Shown here: one piece after another, positions 1-11,400 of the stretch
Position numbering within the stretch: position 1 is the stretch's first letter
How the letters are laid out: each line of letters starts with the position of its first letter
Assembly (NCBI RefSeq): GCF_051020975.1
Contig: NC_135041.1
Coordinates: 13,714,256-13,778,255, forward strand
DNA from: Osmia lignaria lignaria
Lineage: Eukaryota > Arthropoda > Insecta > Hymenoptera > Megachilidae
Direction of reading: 5' to 3'
Length of the DNA: 64,000 nt
Program-made: the position numbers and the translations under genes
Notes under the pieces: generated by a model
What the model saw: the letters and a program-made list of their open reading frames with translations, nothing else
The model's database searches: none
What the model was told of the DNA's origin: nothing

Positions 1-10
1 TTCTCTTTAG

Positions 11-43
11 GTGCTTATCGAGATCACAGAACATGATTCGTAG
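11..43 (+). CDS. Possible last coding exon of an unknown plus-strand gene (partial)
   Basis: The window opens with a pyrimidine-rich stretch ending in TTTAG, a good 3' splice site. It is followed by an 11-codon frame reading VLIEITEHDS and a TAG stop. The other two frames also stop quickly. A canonical AATAAA lies downstream at 747-752, which would fit a 3' UTR of about 700 nt. Nothing upstream is visible, so the gene cannot be named, and a chance match to a splice site is quite possible. Confidence 0.3.
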   Translation: MLIEITEHDS

Positions 44-746
44 TTATCATATATGATACTTCAATATATATGTTACTTGTATGACTATTACACACTTTAC
101 TTAATTATATTTGATTGACAAATTTTATATAATGCAAAAGATATGTATAATAATAATTATACGAGCATGTACTAGTAACTTCTTTCTAAGCACTTTTCAG
201 TGCATCAAAAAATCGTAATTCATTTTATGTATAATACATATTAAACATTAAATTTCATCTCTTTGAGATACGTTTACAGATACGTTTAAAAGATTGCGAA
301 TTGGTGTTTGGAATGTTATAAATTCGTAACTTGAAATTAATGGATATACACTTTTAGGGCACCTAGTATTTGAGCGTACGGCAATTTTCTTTTTTGCTTT
401 TTAATACTGTGCCTTGAATAGCATAGAATTCTAAATAGAATGAAACAAAGATAAGATAGAATTCTTATGCATTTCACTGCATAATTTCTAAATGCGCTAT
501 AATTATACTTACAAAAGTGTCTAATGTTCTTTGATTTTCGTCATGGTTTCAAGTGATTGTTAATTATTCAATTTTTTTTATATATATTTGGTAATTGGCG
601 AAACTATACGTTATATGTAATACTATTTAGTACAAAGCGCTTCGTGTGCGAAGAATTAGGTATGCATATAATTATAAAAATGATAAAGAACAAAATATAA
701 TTTCTATATAAAAAGAGCATCGGTTAAATAATATAAAACATTAAAA

Positions 747-752
747 AATAAA
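747..752 (+). promoter_or_regulatory. Candidate poly(A) signal AATAAA
   Basis: An AATAAA hexamer lies about 700 nt after the possible stop codon at 41-43. It is listed only because it would give that putative gene a plausible 3' end. Such hexamers are common by chance in sequence this AT-rich. Confidence 0.25.
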
Positions 753-2111
753 GCTGCTGATAAAAACATGTTACAGCTCTTTGTACTATCAATTAAAAAA
801 AAAAAAATACAGTTTAGAATTAATCATTCAAAACGCAATCATGATTAAAAAGAGAAATACATTCAAGATTTAATCAATGATATATAATAAAATATTTCTC
901 TTTTATATTGCGTAAAGAAAGAAACAAAACTGAATTCTCCTAAAAGTTTTGAGTTGATGTGGCACAAATTTTTTGGTATTTTTATATTATCAAATCATAT
1001 CAGATATTTGCTCAAATGTTGTATCTCCATAAAAAAGAAAGCAAAATTTCTTTTGGGCTCTCGTTTTAAATCGTTTACAAGGAGAGCGCACGACAATTCT
1101 CCCTAAAACTCAATAAAGGACAAGTACTTTTTTAATTTAAGAATTGAGCAAATTTTAAATCGCAGATTTGAGCTTTAGATGGATAATCCTAATATTTAGC
1201 ACGCCAAAAAAGGTAGGAATTATTAAACGAATCTAAGACAGTGCAACGATGCACTATTTTGAAATCTATACAAAATTCTTTAAATTCTGGCCAAATGAAG
1301 AATCGTGGCTTCTTTTTAAAGAAAAATGCCATCTGTTAAACAATAATAAGAAATAGCCACCATATAAATTTCGATATTTTAGTTAATCGCAGTGAAAAAA
1401 TTTTGTATCGAATAGTTTGTACATAAAAAATGACGTGTATGTGCATTTCGAAGATTTTTAACAGCTACGATTACATTAGATCTTTTAAAAACTACACTTA
1501 TAGTCAAATTGTTGTTCATAAAAATGAATCTCATTGTACTTGATTTGCTTCTTTTTGAAACGTTGTTAATCCTTTGCAATCCTGAGTTCAAACACTTCTT
1601 TTTAAGAAAAGTAATTCTTACTAATGACCTGACATAAGATTAAAAATAATTAAGAACATGCTTAACTTCCATCAATCTGTTAACACGTTGAAAATGATTG
1701 TGTGTAAACACTAAAAATTCCACAATACAATGATAGAATTGTTTGAAAAATCGCAGGATACTATTTACAATCATTTAACAAAATAATAAAGGTACAAGTT
1801 AAAACGAATCGCAAAGGATTAAAAAATATAATAATTCAAATGATTAAACCATGAATTAGTCATACTTAATTCGGCAATATTTTACTACTATGTCTCATAG
1901 TAAACTACTTGTTACTTTAAAAACAAAAATGAAAGAAATGGCACATCAAAACATAATCGTTCAGGAGAACGTATGTGTGATATATCATGCAAACCGTTCC
2001 CTTGTATGTTACAACATAAAAAATTCCTTCGTTGGAGGATTAATTAGTCTTGTACTGTACTCTGTGAGAATTCTTCGTCCGTTTCCTGGTACTTGCTACT
2101 AATAGGTACCA

Positions 2112-2291
2112 GACGCTCAGCCCTTTGCGGTCCTCTTCCCTTTTCATTCTCTCTAAAAAATGACGCGTTTCGTTAAAAAAAAGAAAGAACATATTCAATC
2201 AAACGATAAAATAAATAATACACTACATGATTAATTGATCAATGTTAGACAACTAAAAGAAATAAAGGTGGGAACCGGAAAGGGTTCAGCT
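2112..2291. mobile_element. Candidate degenerate MITE-like element
   Basis: Imperfect inverted ends are visible. The left end contains CAGCCCTTTGCGGTCC and the right end, reverse-complemented, contains TGAACCCTTTCCGGTTCCC. The ends resemble the TTAA-bounded elements elsewhere in this window, but the flanking TTAA is not preserved. The element has no coding capacity. Confidence 0.3.
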
Positions 2292-2837
2292 AAATAACGA
2301 ACTATTTCATTACAATAAGAACTAATTATGTACAAGCTGGTCTCACAGAGCAATTATCACGTGTATCTTTTTAATATATCTTTATGTAGAAATTCTATCG
2401 AAAGGTGAAACCGTTCACGCTTATAAATGCGATAAAAATTCGTGGTACAAGCGAGAAAAATTATGATATTTTGTTAAAAATAAATCAAAATTAAAATACA
2501 ATTTTGATTTATTTTTCTATACAATATCGTTATTTTCTGGCTTGTACTACCAATTTTATTGCAGCCTTATATTTTTAAATATTTTCTCCCTTGGAAGTAA
2601 TAAATTGATCACTAGCTCGTTTCACATTATTTTCAACCCTTTCATGCGCGAGAAGTGCTCGCAATACCTTTTCGCAATTGTACTTTCAATACAAATAGAA
2701 CAAACGTAAATATTAAATAAAAAAAAAAAAAGAAGAAGTGAAATTGAGAAAGAAATATCCTGTCTTCTTTCAATACGTCCCGTCATTATAATTACTATTC
2801 TTTCATTTCATTCATTTCAACGTAGTGCTAAGCCTCA

Positions 2838-2855
2838 TGGGTCATTGGTGACCCA
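2838..2855. repeat. Perfect 7-bp stem hairpin
   Basis: TGGGTCA and TGACCCA are separated by TTGG, giving a perfect 7-bp stem with a 4-base loop. A related GTCA-TGACC core appears just downstream inside the candidate element at 2,927-3,078, so this may be a relic of the same family. Confidence 0.5.
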
Positions 2856-2926
2856 CACAATATGAAATATATTAACTATAGATAGTTCTTTCATAGAGAA
2901 AGCTTGAATTGAAAGAAAAAGGGATG

Positions 2927-3078
2927 TTAACGCATTGATTGCCATGGGAATGTCATCAGTGACCAGCACCTTAAATTTAATATAATAAAATAATTGATAA
3001 AAGTAGAAAGAAAATTAATTAATCGCATTCTTAATAACTATTGCATTTAATGTACCTTTCGTGTGGCAATCAATGTGC
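2927..3078. mobile_element. Candidate MITE with TTAA-flanked inverted ends
   Basis: The left end reads TTAACGCATTGATTGCCA. The right end, reverse-complemented, reads GCACATTGATTGCCACACG. The shared core CATTGATTGCCA is perfect over 12 bases. TTAA is present on the left; on the right the nearest TTAA is a few bases outside. The interior is AT-rich and noncoding. This is consistent with a short nonautonomous DNA element, possibly of piggyBac type given the TTAA, but that class is inference. Confidence 0.45.
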
Positions 3079-3593
3079 TATACTTTAAAACATGCTAAGC
3101 ATAAATATACAGTGATATCGTCTGAAACATGAAAGAATTTATGTGTATGTGTATGTTGTTCCATGAAATACATCATGTTTCTCTAATCCTTGTCCAATCA
3201 AGAACGTTACGAATTACATATTCTCAAAAATATGTATATCTAATACTATATAATATTTTTGTACATTTGGTTCTACAAAAGAAAATCCTCGTCAGGATTT
3301 AACTCTTGATTACACCAGGATCAAATTGTGTGTAATGCTCTGAGAGTTATCTAAGAAAAATGACTTTTTGCACAATGATACAGGAACTTTATGTTCTGTG
3401 AACATGTTAACGCTTTCGCAAATATATACTGTGCACTATTATAAACAACCTTCTTTGTATCAAATGATACTTGAAACAAATATAGAAAGAACAAGAATGA
3501 TACTTGTAAATATAAAAACTAATTTCTCAAAGTTACCCAAGTCAACATATTTTCTGATTATATATTACATGCTTTTCTTCTCTTGAATCTTAT

Positions 3594-3616
3594 AAAAAAA
3601 AAAAAAAAAAAAAAAA
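3594..3616 (+). repeat. Poly(A) run of 23
   Basis: An uninterrupted run of 23 A residues. It could be a simple repeat or the tail of an old retroposed sequence. No coding relic or target-site duplication was identified next to it. Confidence 0.8.
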
Positions 3617-5102
3617 CACTTGGATATTTTTGATACATTAGTTTTCAAGCACACGCCTGCTACATCGGAACGACCAAGTCTCTTTTACCAGACATTGTGT
3701 ACCTTGAAATAAAACATACTTTTAAACAGGTTGAAACAATTATTTGATCGTATCCTTGGTACTACACTTTTGACCCCCTTAATGAACACCAAGTACAAGA
3801 AATTAAAACGAAGGCGATGAAGGGGATCGAAAGCGCACGGATGTGTCTGATTCTTAAAAAAATTGGTTGCACCTTTCGAGTATAGCCACGGGGATGTAGC
3901 ACGAAAAACAAAAAAAGTAACATTTTTTTTTTTTTTTTTTTTCAGGAGATTATGTGTGCTGATGAATAAAGTAAAGACACGTTTATCACGTATATTTTTT
4001 TTCTTTCTTTTTTCTCATTTTTTTGAAAGCGTATATATGTATTATATTAAGATACAATCTTGCATCGTCACGGGGAGCCAGAAGATGATCGACGAGTCCA
4101 CAGTGAAATCTTCATTGTCCGGATGACCTCTTCTTCAGCTTCAAACCGCAACTGAATACCACACCTTTTCGCCGTGCTTATTTCTTTCATCACTTGCCGT
4201 TTATTTTCATTGACAACACATACTTGTTACTCTCAAAAACTAAATGAGGGATATTTTGCCTTAAACATTACATATTTGTGTGTATATATATATATATATT
4301 ATATATGTATTGCGTGTAGTGTACGCGTTTCGTATCCTTCTTTCTTTCTTTCTTGGATTAGTGTGAAGAACAGTGTACGTCGCGTAAAAAGAAAACAAAA
4401 AAAAAAAAAATATATCATTGATGGAGTTCAAAGAAACATAAATGAAACTGTTTGACAGCCTCGTGACGTGAGAATCCCCCATGAGAACCCCGTGATACCT
4501 TGCTCTAAATACTCCCAATAAAACTGTAGCGAAAAGTTTTTATAGAGAGACACTTTCCCAACCAATCTTTTCTATCTTTAGACGCTTTACAAACCCGATA
4601 AATGGTCTGTATTACATTTAAAAATAGATGTATTGTATATATAAATGAAACTTACGAGCATCCAGTTATAATAAGACGCGAATAAAATAAATTATAAATG
4701 AGAGCATGAACGAATGCTTTCTTTTTCTTACATCTATCAGGATTTACGTAAATTACTTGTATTATTGAAAGATGCTCTGAAACTTTGTACTTGTAATGAC
4801 AAATTTATAGTTGATTCAACCCTTTGCAGTTTAATATCAAGTCTAATTACCACGTTAATTTTTTATATCAAATGACTTCGTTTTAATATATACTACCCTT
4901 ACTTTTTTATAATAGTACAACATTAATATCAATAATATTTCATTTGCCTTTGACCATTAATAGAAAAAACTTTGAAAATAGATTCAGATTAAATTACAAA
5001 GTGTTGGATCATTAGAATGACTCGAATATCAATTAGTCTCATAAGAATTCCCGAAGAGTCCCCTTCAGATTGTTAAGTTCTGACATATAATATAAATGTG
5101 CT

Positions 5103-5108
5103 TTTATT
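5103..5108 (-). promoter_or_regulatory. Candidate CPSF6 poly(A) signal
   Basis: On the minus strand this is AATAAA, about 340 nt past the CPSF6 stop codon at 5,450-5,452. It would give a short 3' UTR. Longer 3' UTRs running further left cannot be excluded. Confidence 0.4.
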
Positions 5109-5449
5109 CATCTATATGATCTATCAACCATATAAAATTTTATTAAAATCTGAAGGAGAGACTTGGACGGTTTTCTTTGCCAGCTTCAGAGCTTCAGAGC
5201 TTCATGTATTAACAAATGATCAGGAAAGTGTCCAGATACTCTTTAGATTCAGTTATAGAAGAGATAAACGTGCCGTCCTCTTGGATTCGTTTCGATGGGC
5301 TTGCAAGAAAATCAAACACGACGAGATCCAGCTAAACACTGCATACTACATCTTGCTGTTCTTCTTTCTCTGTGTGTCTCTATTGAGAATCCTTTGTTTC
5401 CTTTTTTTTTTTTTTTTTTTGATGTTGTTTCTCCCATTGTATAATCATT

Positions 5450-8400
5450 TTAATGTCTCGAACGATGCGAAGAATCTCCTCTTTCGTCACGACGATCTCT
5501 TTCACGTTCTCGTTCCCGTTCACGCTCCGGTTCTCGTTCTCTTTCCGATGGTCTCCGGCTTGACTCTCGTTCTCGATCTCTGTCTCGTTCACGCTCTCTG
5601 TAGCGATCGTCATAATACCTACACAAGTCACGTCAGCCAATTATCTTACTTTTTAGCGGTGTACAATTATTTTGTTTCTATTGTATTCTCTTTAACACTT
5701 TGACGGCCGTGAACTTCGTGGAATCTGCTTGATCTTGAATAGTAGGCCTTCTGCAACGTGGCTTCCTCTCTATTTATTGGGAAGAATCCACATTTACTTT
5801 TTAATATTCAAACAAAGCCTACCGATAAATTAACAGATTAATGAAAAGCTAAAAGACACGATAAAATGACCGTCAAAGTGTTAATATTTACATTTAGTTA
5901 AATCTTTACACGCTAAACTGTTTTTCTAATTAACGCTAACTTTCTCATTCACAATTTTCTTTTTTTTTAATAATATAATTACATTGTTGTTCGTCCGGTT
6001 TCTAATCTTCAAAATTACCAAGCATTACAAGAGAGAAGAGAAGAATATTACTGCGAAAGTAATCCAATAGAGTGTACATTTATTGAGCTTGAGACTACGA
6101 TTGATGACTCTAAACGTGCAACAAAAATTATATTAATTATGATAAAAGTTGAAAGCTGATTCGAATTCTTAAATCCCTAACATCATTACAGTAACATTTG
6201 ATTTATCCGATGTTTCATATTAACTCTGCTTTAATCTGTTCTTAAGGACTGAACAAGATAGAATTTTTTCATTTTATAAAAAAAAATCTACATGCATTCA
6301 CTTTAATGGAAAAAAAAAGTATAAATTACCTAGACGCCTTGGAAGACGAGACGGGAGCCGTCTCTGGCGGTTCTTCTTTTACTCTTGGCCTGGCTGACTG
6401 ACGTGTCGTACTAATGGAAAATTCATACTTTGTTATGATATATACGGTTACCAGGCTAAGTAACGTTGCTTTAGTTAAAACAAACTAATATTACACAAAG
6501 AAAATATTCAATTCTGTTTCTATATCGAGTCGTGATTTATCAACGACCAGTCATTCAATTAGCACTTTACTTATTCTACTGATATAACATGATTATGCAA
6601 ATGATTGAATTGCTTTTGTTTTTCTAGTTTCTATGGTACATTATCCTATCTGATATACACTACATCAGTTTATATAGATTATGTGAGAGTACATGTGTAT
6701 ACTCACATATTCTTTCTTATAAAAGTCTATAATAATATATCGTTAACCTGTAACCATTATAAAATACTTAAAGGTAATATAATACAAAATTGATTGATAT
6801 TGCGATGTCTCAACTCGTATTTACATGGTTTTAGGATTACGATATGCCTAACTGTAATAAAATATGTATAATACATGTACCACCTTCACACTAGAATTAA
6901 GATCACAATTTTATTACATGTATTAAATAAATATTCGATTACCTTAAAACTTAAGTATTCCTTTTTTTTTTTTCTTATCTGATCTTTCTCTGAATTATAC
7001 ATGTAATCATGTAATGAACGACATAAATATTATAATTATTCCATTTTACTTATCTTGTATGTACTTGTATTTCATTAAACACATATTATTGAATACTATG
7101 CATAAGAATTAATTATTTAATTTATGAATTTCTATTTACTACTGCTAATAGCAGATGACATAATGTTTAACACTTGGAATGAAAAATGTAACTAGATCAA
7201 AAATTAAATAATTAGTCCTCTTATCATATTTTAAATACATTTAATAAAGACTCCATTTGCAATATTATTATTAAATGAATTGTAGTAGACTTTCAGCAAA
7301 CCTATGCTTGCACTGCTTTCAGAAATTGTACAATCATAAGTAATAAAAGATATGCACATTATTTTACACAACTTGATAATTACAATGATGATTAAAAAAA
7401 AAAAATTATAATTTCACAGAAAGAAACAAGAGGGAAAATGATACTGATGTAAAATATGATTAGTCTCAAGGTAGAAGCTACAATTTTTCTTTAAATTTTA
7501 AATACTTTGATTAAATTAGTTTTCATTGATCAGAAAAACTATATTACACAGCTTCAACCTTTTATTTTTTATTGGTGCAAATTAATACGATTCAGAGAAC
7601 ATTTTACGATATTAAGTGCATTCGCGCGCACACTTCATGTTGTGACAAAAATAATTTGCTGAAATATTGATAACATTGAATACAAGAGTTCATACTTCTT
7701 TCCTCCAGTTTACAATACAAAATGAAAATGCTAATATAACGCGTGTCAAATTATAAAATTACATTAACGGTTCATGTGTAGTAAAATTTTGAATAATTTA
7801 CAATATAATTTACAACTCGCAAACCGAACTGTTATATTAATTATATCATTTTCATTACATAATTCTTATATAAATATTCCTAAAACGTTATACCATTTAA
7901 AAATTGAGATCGCAATATTATAAGTTTCTATAAGTATTGTAAAAAAAGTTATTTGTCTATTATTTTTTAAAATAATAATTGCTCAGTACTATGCTCGGTA
8001 ATGGGCAAAATACTGATAAAAAATTTCTAGAAACAATTAATGTGTTAAATTATCGTATTTAACCCTGTTGCTGTTATATTCATAAAATCAATTACTTTTA
8101 TACGACTAGAGTTAACACCTTTACAATCACTAACTCAGTCAAAATTGTTACAGATAAGAACGATATTCTGCAATAAGAAAATGTGTTCTTTCAATTATTT
8201 TACAGCGAAAGGGTTAATTAATTCTATCATATATTGGACTGCAAACTGTAAACATCTTATAAATTATTATTACACGATTCTATGAAAGTTATCTACTACT
8301 TTTATCTGTAATTTGATGAATATCTCTTAAATAATTAATTGATACAAACGATACGAAAATAAAAATAAAGTTACAGTAAATAATTTCAATTTCTAGAAAC

Positions 8401-11400
8401 AGTTCATTTTGTCCCAACTGAATGTGTTCATTACCTAAGTAGACATTACCGTTTTACAATAAATTCGATTCATAAGTAAGTATTCACACTATAAATCAAC
8501 GTATTCTCTTCTAAATATGCATTACATTATTACATACTTAAATTACTTGCATTTTTACAAAACTTTGAACTATTTATTGCTATATTAAATAGACATTCGA
8601 CTGAAACAAAATTTTATCACTTGGGTTCAAATGTTCAAAGAGTAGCATACAATCAATGAACTTAGTCTATTTAAGTAATATCGTTTTTACAACGATATCA
8701 TTTTATGATTAAGTTACTTTTGCGGTAGATGTAAAACTTTTTAAAGTACAAGATACTTTATCTGACTGTATTACAATATAAATTAATTGTAAATATAAAC
8801 TTATAGTATGATTTTTAAATCACACGCATACGCGCTATGATTAACGAAGGCTATCAATGAAGCTGTGACTGTCGATAAATTCTTGACTGAATTGGATAAG
8901 GTAGATCCAATAGTGACAGTTAAAATAATTATGTGAGATGTTAGCTTACCTTTCTTCTCTGCTTCGCTCTCTATATTCGCGATCTCTTTCGCGTTCACGA
9001 TCCCTCTCTCTGCTTCGTGATCTCTCTCGAGGATATGGTTCACTATAATAACGTTCTCTATCACGATCACGATCCCTCTCTCTTTCACGATCGCGTTCTC
9101 TGTCACGTTCTCTGTCTCGGTCCCTGCTTCTCTCCCTGTATTCTCTGTCACGACTCCTTGATCGCTCACGCCTTCTTCTGTGACTGCGTTCTCGATCGCG
9201 TGAACGTGATCGTTCTGAAAGAAGAATATTAGAACTACATTAGAAATAGAAAAAAAAAAAAAGAAACAGATTTACTGTAAATAAAAGAAGTTTACCTCTA
9301 CGTGCGGATCCGTAACTTTTGGTTTCAACGCCGCGTAAAGTATCTTGAAGAGAACTGATTAATATTTTGCATCTATCATCTGCAGCAACTTTAGATTGTT
9401 TTATTAGAGAAATGGCTGTAACCAAGGTTTCTATAGCACTTGCATATTCCCCAGCTGCGGCATCTGAGACTGCTCGAGCAATTGCAGAGGAAGAAACTGT
9501 TCTATTTCTACCCATTATTTCTTCAAATTCTTGCTCCGTTAACGGAGGAGGTCCTTCTGGGCGATGGTCAGGTCCCGGCGCGCCATAAGGTGGCTATAAA
9601 ATGCATGTTAAATTTTTAGCCTATCTAACATTTTTTAAATTAAAAAAAATCTTTGAAATCTTTTAATAAACTAAAGTAATAAATACAGAAGAATGTACAG
9701 TGTACCTGTGCTGCAGGTGGTCCATAACCATGAGGTGGTACATGGGGTGGTCCATGAGGTTGACCGTGTGGAGGTCCATGCGGAGGGCCATGAGGTGGAC
9801 CATGAGGCGGTCCATGCGGTGGCCCATGAGGCGGGCCAGGAGGACCTGGTGGATGTTGTCCTGGATGCTGATGAGGTGGTCCTTGTGGGAAAAATGCTGG
9901 ATTTACATGCGGTGCTGGTCCTCCAGGAGGTCCTTGCGGTGGTCCTTGTGGTGGTCCTCCATGTCCAGGTGGGGGTCCTCCTGGACCTGGTAACATTCCT
10001 GATCAATATCTATGTTAGCTTGCAAAAACATTTATAGCAAGCTTTCAAAACTACTTTTTCTCTGTAACTAAGTTGATATATATGTTTTTCTTTTTACTTA
10101 GGATATGCTTGCACAATGTTATAGCTTGTACTCAATTGATTTTTATGAATTCAGCTTCTTTCTTTATTCCACTAAAATATCATAACTTCATAACAAAAAA
10201 TAACACATTACTTTTTATGTTATTTTTGTCTGAAACACCTTGTACCTTCATACTCCTAAGCATAAATTTCCCTCAATATCATGCATTATATGAAGAAACA
10301 AAGAATAATAATATTAAGGTTCATTGAACGTTCTAAATGTCTCACCACCCATAGAACCTGGAGGAGGTCCTCTCTGTGGTGGGCCTTGACCAGGTTGCGG
10401 GCCTTGCATATGTTGATGTTGAGGGAAACCTGGTGGTCCCTGAGGCCCGTGATGCATCCCTATGTACATTGAATAATTATATCAGTGAACTTCTTTTATA
10501 GTAATTTTAATACATGGTGCTTTATTATTTAAATGATCGATTAAAATGTGTGTTTTCTTTTATACTTGTTTTTTATCATCATTCTAATACATTTTACAAT
10601 CATAATTTTCACACATCTATTCTATCATGCAGATTATAAACTGTGGAATGGGGAAATTATACAACAATAGTACACGAAATGCAGGAAAGGCAGAGAACAT
10701 GAGTCCAAGATGTTTCAGAGTATTATCTATTGAGAAGTATGATACTGCACAAACCTGGTGGTCTATTCCATTCAGGACGTGGTTGAGCACCCCTTGGATC
10801 GCCAGGAGGACCACCAGGATGTCCCGGTGGACCGCGTGGAGGTCCTTGACCAGGGGGACCAGGTGGACCACCGTGAAATTGCTGAATGGAGACAAACAAA
10901 GATTCTATTTCAATCTACCGTAATTAAATTAAGAATGACTGTGTATGTTTCATAAATAGTAGCAAAATATCGATTGATCAGAGTAAATTAATTTTGTTCT
11001 ATAAATTTTGTAATGAAATATTATAACTTATCAAGATATCAGAGCCAGTTATTGATTCATTAAAAATCTTTCATCAATATGCTGCAAAAAACTAATTAAC
11101 CATTAAACAAATTGAAATTAAATAATTTAAGAAATTTCTGAAGAAGCTTTTCATGTTATACATACCTCATGCATTGCAACTATCATTTATTTAAAACAAT
11201 TTCGAACAAAATATAAAAGATTGGTCAACATTAAAAGTAAATATAGAATAGAAAACTGATTTATTAAAAATTGAAATGATTAAGAAAATATCTGGAAATA
11301 AAATTTAATCAATATTCACTTCCTAAATAAAAAAAAATTGAGGATGCATAAATTGAAAGAGTTTTAATTTACTATTTATCAATCTTAATGATTACAAATT

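Larger units (their letters stand above)
44..5080. other. Noncoding AT-rich stretch
   Basis: No recognisable coding exon was found here on either strand. The open frames are short, lack homology that I recognise, and lie in low-complexity AT-rich sequence. It holds two candidate short inverted-repeat elements, a hairpin, a 23-base A run and several T runs. The right-hand end probably includes downstream flank of CPSF6. Confidence 0.6.

Noticed and set aside
5098..5703. 201-codon plus-strand open frame
   Set aside because: It lies opposite the last CPSF6 exon, whose RS-like codons leave the antisense frame open. It includes a poly-Phe run from a T tract and has no recognisable domain.
9640..10037. 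Several overlapping open frames on both strands
   Set aside because: They are shadows of the CPSF6 Pro/Gly-rich exon 9706-9998; repetitive GC-rich codons keep the other frames open. Only the frame reading GPPGGPAPHVNPAFF matches the family.
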